DNA of 19,165 nucleotides, taken from NCBI GenBank assembly GCA_012799115.1, contig JAAZLY010000141.1, forward strand, positions 1 through 19,165, written 5' to 3'. A program made the position numbers and the translations under genes. The notes under the pieces were generated by a model. The model saw nothing but the letters and a program-made list of their open reading frames with translations. It ran no database searches and was not told the origin of the DNA. Positions within the stretch are counted from its first letter, which is position 1, and each line of letters starts with the position of its first letter. Positions 14,001 through 19,165 of this stretch are shown one piece after another. This stretch comes from Bacillota bacterium (GTDB lineage Bacteria > Bacillota > Limnochordia > Darwinibacteriales > Darwinibacteriaceae).

Positions 14001-15659
14001 TTGCTCCAGGAATTTCGTGATGGAATCGGTAGCCTAGGTACTTGGGTTATGAATACCCGTAACCAACCGCTGCAAATTGATTACATGATTGTCGCCTCTC
14101 CGGGTGAGAAAATGCCCAGGGTGACGCCAACGTTCTGGCAGGTTCTGCTCCATGAAGTCCGGGCCTTTATATCGTCATTCACCCATGATTACACAGGAGT
14201 CTTGGCAGCCTCCGATCAACCTGGTGAAGCCCAACAAGAAGATCCAGATGGTCTAAAGGTTTGGATCGGTCTAGGACGAGATCAGGCGCAGGTGCTCAAG
14301 CAAATGATTGAGGACACCTTTACACCCGAGACCGGCATTCGGGTGAATCTGGAGTTAGTGAACGATATGCAAAGGCTCTTGGTTCCCACCACCATTGCCG
14401 GTACCCAGCCAGATGTAGCCATTGGGGCAGCTAGTATGGACCTGGCTTTTCGGGGTGCAGTGGTAGATCTTACCCGGTTCGAAGACTTCCCTGAAGTGAG
14501 TTCGCGCTTTAAGAAGTCTGCCCTGTTGTCATTTCGGTTTCGAGATCAGGTCTTTGCCTTGCCAGAAATGCAGAGCTTCCCCATGCTATTTTATCGCAAG
14601 GATGTCTTGGCCGACCTAGGTTTAGAGGTTCCCCAGACCTGGGATGATGTCTATCGTATCTTGCCAGAGCTGCAAAACCATCATCTCGAGTTCGGACTAT
14701 GGCCCAGTTACTATACCTTTTTGCAGTTTCTCTACCAAAAGGGTGTGGCCATCTTCTATGAGGACGCAGTTCAAGCAAATCTGGAGGCAGAAGCGGCCAT
14801 TGCCACCTTTGAAGAGATGACCAATCTCTACACCCAATCAGGCTTGCCCCTACAGTACAACTTCATCAATCGCTTCCGTATGGGCGAGATGCCTCTAGCT
14901 ATCGCCAACTATGGTGAGTTCAACACGCTGACTGTCTTTGCTCCTGAGCTCCGGGGCGAGTGGGGGATGGTCCCCATTCCAGGGGTTCGCCAAGAAGATG
15001 GCACGATCAACCGTACTGTACCTGTAGCCCAAGACTTGCTGGCTGGCCGTAATATGTTGGCTTTGGCCCAGGGAGGAGCAGGTGGCCCGGCGATCATAAT
15101 TCCCCAAGGAACGACCGGTTCGATCATTATGGCCAAGTCCCAGAAACAGGACGAAGCTTGGGAGTTCCTTAAGTGGTGGACGTCAGCGGATACTCAAGTA
15201 CGCTTCGGTCGTGAAATGGAGGCGCTCCTAGGAGCCGCAGCGCGTTATGCTACAGCGAATGTCGAGGCCTTGCAGCAATTACCTTGGAAGGTAGAGGAAC
15301 GGAACAGTCTTAATGAGCAATGGGAATGGGTGGAAGGGATCCCTCCGGTCTTGGGAGGTTATTATATCACGCGTCAGTTCGATTGGTTGTTTAGGGCTGT
15401 TGTGCTGCACAATGAGCCGGTGAGGGAATCTGTGATCGATTATAGCCGGGAGATTAACCGGGAGATCACCCGTAAACGCGAGGAATTCGGACTTGAAACA
15501 GATCTGGAACAATTGGATCCAGAGTTGAAGGAGCTCTATTGGGATATGTACACCCATGTCTACAGACTCGATTGGGATCCTCCTGAGGCTGACAGTCGAT
15601 TCTTTGACCTCTTGGAGAGATCAGGCATCAGGATGCCGACAGAGGAGGAGATGCAATGA
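11085..15659 (+). CDS. Exported fusion: GH10 xylanase - F5/8C - two carbohydrate-binding-like modules - ABC solute-binding protein
   Basis: A single 1524-aa polypeptide joining an extracellular xylanase to an ABC sugar-binding subunit. The signal peptide is about 1-30 (hydrophobic core 12-23, ending QVAA), with no lipobox. The GH10 domain is about 33-360: TAENAMK (68-74), GHTLVWH (106-112), acid/base Glu160 in WDVVNEAVE, nucleophile Glu270 in SVTEMDVS, TFWGVKDNHSWK tail. A Pro/Glu-rich linker (360-375) leads to an F5/8 type C (CBM32-like) domain, about 376-517 (WLMVDLGSTFWLERWVVKHE, then KARYVRLYITEP). Two homologous beta-sandwich modules lie at about 552-712 and 735-885. A helical region (887-1045) precedes a family-1 SBP domain (about 1056-1415; LPEMQSFPMLFYRKDVLADL), and a helical tail ends the protein. 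ATG 11085 follows GGGGGG with 7 nt spacing; the stop overlaps the next ATG (ATGA). All modules stay in one frame without a stop, which argues against an assembly artefact. Partners are probably permeases B1/B2. Xylan cleavage coupled to product capture is inferred. Confidence -1.
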   Translation: MLQQGRKRTCSLVWTLLLLLLLFPGGQVAAEVPSLREAYADDFLIGFAARAAYYLDDAINKRHFNAVTAENAMKWESLQPSPGQFNFSAADALVRYAEENDMAVIGHTLVWHSQTPDWVFYDAENNELSREALIERMREHIHTVVGRYKGRIHSWDVVNEAVEFDARTQTWGLRDSKWLQIIGDDFIELAFRFAHEADPEARLIYNDYSATDPGKREAIYAMAQDLLAKGVPIHGIGMQGHWDLTYPPVSQVRTAIELYASLGLSVSVTEMDVSIYSWNDRANRYPNELPEAVAIQQAQVYADYFKLFREYRDVIERVTFWGVKDNHSWKNDFPVRSRRDYPLLFDAQGQPKRAFWAVLEPSNVEGLPPKEPEETKAENLLLKRDVIASHVPERAGRAVDGSELTSWSVNEPPPYWLMVDLGSTFWLERWVVKHEGVGPLASFGPGGGQFNTAAYALQVSSDGEIWEDVDHVVNNKESITDRSFAPVKARYVRLYITEPNSVEGNNHLKIHDFEVWGREYDDLGLVPEPYIRRESYQNYLQRYSGAPSPELDIVIPATAFTRTNMDVQVLQDLPDYDGEALWTDEQGYVEWTVNIPQAGLYSIELEYYPAPGRGTAIEREIMLNGERLFSGAELLTFHRVFGDATPFLQDLAVNEIRPRQVEKPMWRRAFLSDSLGYIMQPYQFYFTEGENKLQLVSTSEPMILSQLRIAQAPGLKPYAEAQKEHESLGLQATSGHFITVQGEDAIYRSSPSLFAVFDQGDPTTQPYHPAEIRLNSIGGHRWQVLGDWIAWEVEIPEDGLYEIAIKGKQNMSRGIFSNRKLLIDGEVPYAELEAIRFNHTNRYQLKHLGLDDQEEPFLFYFTKGTHEIRMEAVLGDLANLVRLSEETLYELNTIYRSIIMITSTTPDPIRSYQLDRRVPNLLDRITAQSEVLKGMAREFEEITGQRGGHTATLTDLARMLDRMVYRPDSIPNLLQEFRDGIGSLGTWVMNTRNQPLQIDYMIVASPGEKMPRVTPTFWQVLLHEVRAFISSFTHDYTGVLAASDQPGEAQQEDPDGLKVWIGLGRDQAQVLKQMIEDTFTPETGIRVNLELVNDMQRLLVPTTIAGTQPDVAIGAASMDLAFRGAVVDLTRFEDFPEVSSRFKKSALLSFRFRDQVFALPEMQSFPMLFYRKDVLADLGLEVPQTWDDVYRILPELQNHHLEFGLWPSYYTFLQFLYQKGVAIFYEDAVQANLEAEAAIATFEEMTNLYTQSGLPLQYNFINRFRMGEMPLAIANYGEFNTLTVFAPELRGEWGMVPIPGVRQEDGTINRTVPVAQDLLAGRNMLALAQGGAGGPAIIIPQGTTGSIIMAKSQKQDEAWEFLKWWTSADTQVRFGREMEALLGAAARYATANVEALQQLPWKVEERNSLNEQWEWVEGIPPVLGGYYITRQFDWLFRAVVLHNEPVRESVIDYSREINREITRKREEFGLETDLEQLDPELKELYWDMYTHVYRLDWDPPEADSRFFDLLERSGIRMPTEEEMQ
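12738..13739 (+). repeat. Tandem pair of homologous carbohydrate-binding-like modules inside the fusion protein
   Basis: Residues about 552-712 (12738-13220) and 735-885 (13287-13739) of the fusion are diverged copies of one beta-sandwich module. Matching segments are WTVNIPQAGLYSIELEY with WEVEIPEDGLYEIAIKG; IMLNGERLFSGAELLTFHR with LLIDGEVPYAELEAIRFNH; and FYFTEGENKLQL with FYFTKGTHEIRM. The second copy starts ITVQGEDAIYRS, like CBM35/CBM6-type modules. Ligand binding has not been shown, and the family assignment is tentative. Confidence -1.
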
Positions 15660-16606
15660 GTTCTGCACTGTCTACAAGCAAAAGGCCCATAAGGCGGACC
15701 TCAGTGACTAACCGGATCAATGAAACCTGGAAGGCGATGAAGGCCAATGCTATCTCGTATCTATTTGTGGCCCCTTTCTTACTTGTCTTCTCTGTGTTTG
15801 TGATCATTCCCATTTTGTTATCGGTGGTCTTAAGCTTCACGTATTTTAACATGGTACAGCCGCCTACCTGGGTAGGATTTCAGAACTACTTGACCTTGTT
15901 TCTCGAGGACGAAGTCTTTCTGATTGCCGTGAAAAATACGTTCTTCTTTGCAGCTATCACGGGGCCTTTGAGCTATATGATGTGTTTTGTCTTCGCCTGG
16001 CTGATTAATGAGCTGAGCCCCAAACTGCGTACTGTTCTCACTCTACTTTTCTATGCACCCAGCATCTCGGCCAATGCCTTCCTTATTTGGACGGTGATGT
16101 TTAGCGGTGATGCCTATGGGTATGTCAATGGGATTTTGCTCTACTGGGGTATTTTGGACAAACCGATTCTGTGGCTCCAAGATCCGACCTGGATGATGCC
16201 CATTGTCATCATGGTCGTCCTTTGGATGAGTCTAGGTGTCAGCTTTTTGACCTTTATTGCTGGGCTCCAGGGTATTGATGTGATGTACTATGAAGCAGGA
16301 GCTATTGATGGTGTGGGAAACAGATGGCAGGAGCTTTGGTATATTACCCTTCCCTTGATGAAGAACCATCTCATGTTTGGAGCGATTATCACGATTACCA
16401 ACTCTTTTGCCGCCGCCGGACAGCTCCAGGCCTTAACGGGTGATACCCCAACAGACTGGGCCACATGGACGATTATGCAGCATCTCAATGACTATGGGTA
16501 CGTGCGATATGAAATGGGCTATGCTTCAGCCATGGCCGTACTTCTATTCCTTACCATGGTTGGTGTGCAGCGCATCGTACAACGCTTGCTGAGGAAAATC
16601 GGATAG
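15656..16606 (+). CDS. Sugar ABC transporter permease B1 (MalF/UgpA-like)
   Basis: Membrane subunit of the second importer, 316 aa. A basic cytoplasmic N-terminus (about 1-30) precedes the first helix (34-60, FVAPFLLVFSVFVIIPI). PPTWVGFQNYLTLF (69-82) is the segment typical of MalF/UgpA-type permeases. The EAA loop is at about 211-236 (YYEAGAIDGVGNRWQELWYI). Its ATG overlaps the stop of the xylanase-SBP fusion as ATGA, with GGAGGAG at 15644-15650, so translation is coupled to the fusion. That makes the fusion its most likely binding partner. The sequence differs clearly from permease A1, so this is a distinct importer rather than a recent copy. Confidence -1.
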   Translation: MSSALSTSKRPIRRTSVTNRINETWKAMKANAISYLFVAPFLLVFSVFVIIPILLSVVLSFTYFNMVQPPTWVGFQNYLTLFLEDEVFLIAVKNTFFFAAITGPLSYMMCFVFAWLINELSPKLRTVLTLLFYAPSISANAFLIWTVMFSGDAYGYVNGILLYWGILDKPILWLQDPTWMMPIVIMVVLWMSLGVSFLTFIAGLQGIDVMYYEAGAIDGVGNRWQELWYITLPLMKNHLMFGAIITITNSFAAAGQLQALTGDTPTDWATWTIMQHLNDYGYVRYEMGYASAMAVLLFLTMVGVQRIVQRLLRKIG

Positions 16607-16619
16607 GAGGAGTGGAGCA

Positions 16620-17495
16620 ATGAAACTGAGAATAAGTAATCGACGATTAGCGCGATCAGTTGGAGGAGACATATTGGTCTTCATCGTTATTTTTGCCATG
16701 GCTGCCTTTATGTCGTTGCCCTTCGTATATACCATAAGTCAGGCTCTCAAACCGCTCAATGAGATATTCCTGTTCCCTCCCCAGTTCTTCCCTCGCCATC
16801 CTACGCTGGACAATTTCAGCGATCTGTTCTTACTCATGGCTCAAAGTTGGGTGCCAATTACGCGTTATCTGTTTAATTCATTGCTCATTGTTCTGGGGGG
16901 CAGCGCCGGAAACGTGATCTTTGGTTCCCTATGTGCCTATGCTTTGGCAAAACATGACTTTCCTGGGAAGAACCTGATCAACTCTGCCATCTTGCTGTCT
17001 TTGATGTTTGCAGGGGCTGTCTTGGTTATACCCCACTACTTAACTATGGCTTACCTAAGCTGGATTGATAGTCTGGCGGCGATCATTATACCTGCCTGGG
17101 GAGGAACATTGGGCGTCTTTTTGATGCGTAACTTCATCGAACACATGGTGCACGATTCGCTGATTGAAGCATCTCGAATCGATGGAGCTAGTGAGTTTAA
17201 GATTTGGTGGAGGGTTGTCATGCCCATCGTTAAACCTGCGTGGCTTACCTTGATCATCCTCAATTTCCAGACTCTGTGGGGTGACCCAGGGGGGCAATCC
17301 ACCCTATTTCTCTATCGGGAAGAGCTAAAGCCCCTTCCCTATGCACTGAGCCAAATCATCGGTGGTGGTGTGGGAAGAGCTGGTGTTTCGGCTGCTGTAA
17401 CAGTTATACTGATGGTGGTGCCCATCACCATTTTTATCATTAACCAATCCCAAATTGTCCAGACCATGGGGACCTCAGGGATTACAGGAGAGTAA
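16620..17495 (+). CDS. Sugar ABC transporter permease B2 (MalG/UgpE-like)
   Basis: Membrane partner of permease B1, 291 aa. The first helix is at about 17-39. The class motif HPTLDNFSDLF is at 60-70. The EAA loop is at about 180-205 (LIEASRIDGASEFKIWWRVV). The ATG at 16620 follows AGGAGG (16605-16610), which overlaps the stop codon of B1, with 9 nt spacing. It is followed 14 bp later by the LacI-type regulator. Together with the fusion protein and B1 it lacks only an ATPase to be a complete importer. Confidence -1.
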   Translation: MKLRISNRRLARSVGGDILVFIVIFAMAAFMSLPFVYTISQALKPLNEIFLFPPQFFPRHPTLDNFSDLFLLMAQSWVPITRYLFNSLLIVLGGSAGNVIFGSLCAYALAKHDFPGKNLINSAILLSLMFAGAVLVIPHYLTMAYLSWIDSLAAIIIPAWGGTLGVFLMRNFIEHMVHDSLIEASRIDGASEFKIWWRVVMPIVKPAWLTLIILNFQTLWGDPGGQSTLFLYREELKPLPYALSQIIGGGVGRAGVSAAVTVILMVVPITIFIINQSQIVQTMGTSGITGE

Positions 17496-17509
17496 GTGAG
17501 GGAAAGAAA

Positions 17510-18529
17510 TTGACAACGATTGCTGACATTGCCGCCCGTGCAAAGGTATCAAAATCTACGGTGTCAAAGGTGCTAAACAACTACAAGGGAGTTAGTCACG
17601 AAACGCGCGAAAGGGTACACCGTATCGTTACAGAGTGCGGTTACTTTCCAAATACCACGGCCCGTAGCCTAATAACGAATCGCTCAAAACTGATTGGTCT
17701 TTTTTTGGCTAGTCAGCTCAATGACCCGTTTTTTCGGGAGGTCATTGACGGTATTGAGAAAACATTGGGGCCCCTGGGCTACGATATCCTGTATCTTTAC
17801 ACCCCTGCGCACTGCTGTGATGGGCAACCTATCGGTTATGTGGAGAAGGTGAAGACACGGACTGTAGACGGTGTGATCTTCTTGGGCTTTGTGAAAGACG
17901 AGTTATCGCAGTTCGATCGTATCTTGGAATCAGACATTCCTTCTGTCTTTTTAGACCTTGATTTGGTCGGCCCCTATGCCTCTTATGTGATGTCCGATAA
18001 CCTGGAGTCGGGTTTTATGGCTGCCGATTACTTGATTAAGCTTGGACATTCAAAGATCGGCTTGCTTGATGGTACACATGTGTCAAAACCCGCTCAAGAC
18101 CGCTTCGCGGGATTTGGGCTAGCCCTGGCGGACCGTAAGGTCGCTTACAATCCCAACTGGGTTTTCCGCGGAGAGTTTAGCGCCGAAGCGGGATACCAAG
18201 GGATGCAGTCCCTACTTGATCTGCCGGATGTACCGACGGCGATAGTGGCCCAAGATAGCATGGCCGTTGGAGCCATGGAAGCCCTAAGGCAACGTGGTAA
18301 ACGTGTGCCGGAAGATATGTCCATCGTAGGATTCGACGATATGGAATTTAGCCGTTACTGTGGACTCACAACCGTTCGCCAGCATAAGGATCGTATGGGT
18401 GAGGCCGCGTCGAAGTTACTCCTGAAAATCATCCGGCAAGAGTCGTTTGCCCCGGTGACGATTGGAACCACCTTTGTGGAGCGGGGGAGTTGTCAAGCGC
18501 GGGTTGATGTCAAAAAGACTGGTTCATAA
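17510..18529 (+). CDS. LacI-family transcriptional regulator
   Basis: DNA-binding regulator of the LacI/GalR family, 339 aa. The TTG start at 17510 follows GAGGG (17498-17502) with 7 nt spacing and leads directly into the helix-turn-helix (TIADIAARAKVSKSTVSKVL, 3-22), so no upstream start is needed. A hinge-helix region (FPNTTARSLIT, about 46-56) leads to a periplasmic-binding-protein-like effector domain (about 60-330), including TRTVDGVIFLGF and the conserved PEDMSIVGFDDMEF near the C-terminus. It is the last gene of the transport cluster, co-transcribed with permease B2, and is followed by a terminator. I infer that it controls the cluster through the paired inverted repeats at 1644-1661 and 1705-1722, released by a xylo-oligosaccharide or xylose-type effector. 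The effector cannot be read from sequence. Confidence -1.
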   Translation: MTTIADIAARAKVSKSTVSKVLNNYKGVSHETRERVHRIVTECGYFPNTTARSLITNRSKLIGLFLASQLNDPFFREVIDGIEKTLGPLGYDILYLYTPAHCCDGQPIGYVEKVKTRTVDGVIFLGFVKDELSQFDRILESDIPSVFLDLDLVGPYASYVMSDNLESGFMAADYLIKLGHSKIGLLDGTHVSKPAQDRFAGFGLALADRKVAYNPNWVFRGEFSAEAGYQGMQSLLDLPDVPTAIVAQDSMAVGAMEALRQRGKRVPEDMSIVGFDDMEFSRYCGLTTVRQHKDRMGEAASKLLLKIIRQESFAPVTIGTTFVERGSCQARVDVKKTGS

Positions 18530-18545
18530 GGGCAGTATTGCAGGG

Positions 18546-18577
18546 GAAGGTAGCCAACTAGGCCGCCTTCTTTTTTT
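18546..18577 (+). terminator. Rho-independent terminator closing the xylan cluster
   Basis: GAAGGTAGCC (18546-18555) pairs with GGCCGCCTTC (18561-18570) around an AACTA loop. The 10-bp stem contains one G-U pair and one mismatch, followed by seven Ts. It lies 16 bp after the LacI-type gene and marks the end of the transcription unit. Confidence -1.
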
Positions 18578-18598
18578 GTCCCTTTTTCAAAAATAGTA

Positions 18599-18627
18599 TT
18601 GACAACGTACCCGACTAGTTATATGGT
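18599..18627 (+). promoter_or_regulatory. Sigma-A-type promoter for the GntR/YtrA-type gene
   Basis: A perfect -35 box TTGACA (18599-18604) is followed after 17 bp by TATGGT (18622-18627, four of six matches to TATAAT). A start near 18634 would give a leader of about 34 nt. The same TTG could be read as a start codon, but a perfect -35 box there argues against that. Confidence -1.
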
Positions 18628-18648
18628 TAGTTACACAAGTAACGAACC
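18625..18648. promoter_or_regulatory. Operator-like inverted repeat at the GntR promoter
   Basis: GGTTAGTTAC (18625-18634) and GTAACGAACC (18639-18648) match as inverted arms at nine of ten positions around ACAA. The repeat overlaps the -10 box and predicted start site, as expected for an autorepressor site. It is flanked by two direct copies of CCGACTAG (18611-18618 and 18647-18654). Confidence -1.
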
Positions 18649-18667
18649 GACTAGGACGGAGGAGGGG

Positions 18668-19051
18668 ATGTTCTTGATCCTAAACTTCGATAGCGAGCAG
18701 CCTATCTATATACAATTGGCGGAAGCTATAGAGGATGATGTGTTGAAGGGTATTTTTGAGGAAGATACGCAGATTCCATCTACAACCGAAATCTCTGTGG
18801 CACTGAAAATCAACCCAGCCACAGCAAGGAAGGGAGTTAACCTCCTTGTAGATGAGGGGATCCTGTACAAGAAGCGGGGTGTGGGTATGTTTGTCAGCGT
18901 CGGAGCGAAAAAGAAAGTGATGCATAAACGTAGGGCCAGGTTCTACGAGTCCTTTATCGTCACACTCTTGGAGGAAGCGGGAAAACTGAACATCTCACAC
19001 CAAGAGTTGATCCAAATGATTGAAAGGGGTTTGCCCGATGGTGAAAATTGA
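18668..19051 (+). CDS. GntR-family regulator, YtrA-like
   Basis: Short GntR-type repressor, 127 aa from ATG 18668. That start is preferred because the purine-rich GGAGGAGG (18658-18665) precedes it and because the sequence from there matches the usual YtrA-like beginning (NFDSEQPIYIQLAEAIEDDV). A TTG at 18674 is possible. The winged helix covers about the first 75 residues, with STTEISVALKINPATARKGV as the helix-turn-helix and DEGILYKKRGVGMFV as the wing. The remaining roughly 50 residues are helical, as in YtrA-type proteins, which lack a large ligand domain. The gene overlaps the following ABC ATPase gene by 14 bp; this regulator-transporter pairing is characteristic of YtrA-type operons, often linked to cell-envelope stress. 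It probably represses its own operon through the palindrome at 18625-18648. It is not part of the xylan cluster. Confidence -1.
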   Translation: MFLILNFDSEQPIYIQLAEAIEDDVLKGIFEEDTQIPSTTEISVALKINPATARKGVNLLVDEGILYKKRGVGMFVSVGAKKKVMHKRRARFYESFIVTLLEEAGKLNISHQELIQMIERGLPDGEN

Positions 19052-19165
19052 AGCGAAGGGTCTGACAAAAATCTTTGGAGACACAGTGGCCCTAGATAAT
19101 GTGCAGTTTACCCTAGATGAACCGAAGATTTACGGTCTCCTCGGGCGAAATGGAGCAGGTAAGAC
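19038..19165 (+). CDS. ABC transporter ATP-binding protein, 3'-truncated by window edge
   Basis: First 42 codons of an ABC ATPase of the YtrB-like type. It begins IEAKGLTKIFGDTVALDNVQ and reaches the Walker A motif GRNGAGKT at the window edge. The start is ATG 19038 with AAAGGGG (19023-19029) 8 nt upstream; GTG 19041 is the next in-frame codon. It overlaps the end of the GntR gene by 14 bp in another frame, so translation is coupled. The Walker A position (about residues 36-43) fits an export-type ABC ATPase rather than the sugar-importer ATPase missing from the neighbouring cluster; this is inferred from the YtrA-type partner. The rest of the protein lies outside the window. Confidence -1.
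   Translation, partial: MVKIEAKGLTKIFGDTVALDNVQFTLDEPKIYGLLGRNGAGK

Noticed and set aside
18599..18601. TTG start adding 23 residues to the GntR-type protein
   Set aside because: It coincides with a perfect -35 box, and the extension (rich in T, S and Y) is not typical of YtrA-like proteins, whereas ATG 18668 is preceded by GGAGGAGG.
1..19165. tRNA/rRNA genes, CRISPR arrays, insertion sequences, phage or toxin-antitoxin genes
   Set aside because: I saw no cloverleaf, regular spaced repeats, transposase motifs or terminal inverted repeats. The window is fully accounted for by metabolic, transport and regulatory genes, and no gene-free stretch exceeds about 210 bases.

Overview
The window looks like a piece of a plant-polysaccharide-degrading Bacillota chromosome. 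The evidence is strong AGGAGG-type ribosome binding sites, several GTG/TTG starts, Rho-independent terminators, a YtrA-type GntR regulator and permeases of the kind common in Paenibacillus and related anaerobic lineages. G+C is about half by eye. Most or all genes are on the + strand. The species cannot be named from sequence alone; an uncultured anaerobic Bacillota (Limnochordia-like or Paenibacillus-like) is an inference.

Layout. (1) Positions 1-1542 hold the C-terminal two thirds of a GH3 beta-xylosidase-like enzyme, closed by a perfect-stem terminator at 1569-1604. (2) A 148-bp control region (1605-1752) carries two inverted repeats with identical half-sites, ATGGAAA-N4-TTTCCAT. It precedes a tight, co-directional cluster from 1753 to 18529: cytoplasmic GH10 xylanase; exported solute-binding protein (SBP); an NHL-propeller/TPR-like/Yip1 membrane protein; a 911-aa exported DUF5696 protein; permease pair A; a 1524-aa exported fusion of GH10 xylanase, F5/8-type-C domain, two carbohydrate-binding-like modules and a second SBP; permease pair B; and a LacI-family regulator. 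A terminator follows at 18546-18577. (3) A separate unit begins at the right edge: a YtrA-type GntR regulator with its own promoter and an overlapping palindrome, then the first 42 codons of an ABC ATPase.

Working model. Xylan is cut outside the cell by the GH10 domain of the fusion protein. Products are bound by its own SBP domain and imported through permeases B1/B2. The first SBP and permeases A1/A2 probably form a second importer. Inside, the small GH10 shortens longer oligosaccharides and the GH3 enzyme releases xylose. No ATPase for either importer is encoded here, so a shared MsmX/UgpC-type ATPase elsewhere is expected. The LacI-type regulator at the tail is the natural candidate to bind the paired operators at the head. 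The NHL-Yip1 and DUF5696 proteins have no established role that I know of; they sit between importer genes and look like parts of a poorly described glycan-handling system.

Most novel: the single-polypeptide xylanase-CBM-SBP fusion, and the Yip1/DUF5696/double-importer cassette around it.
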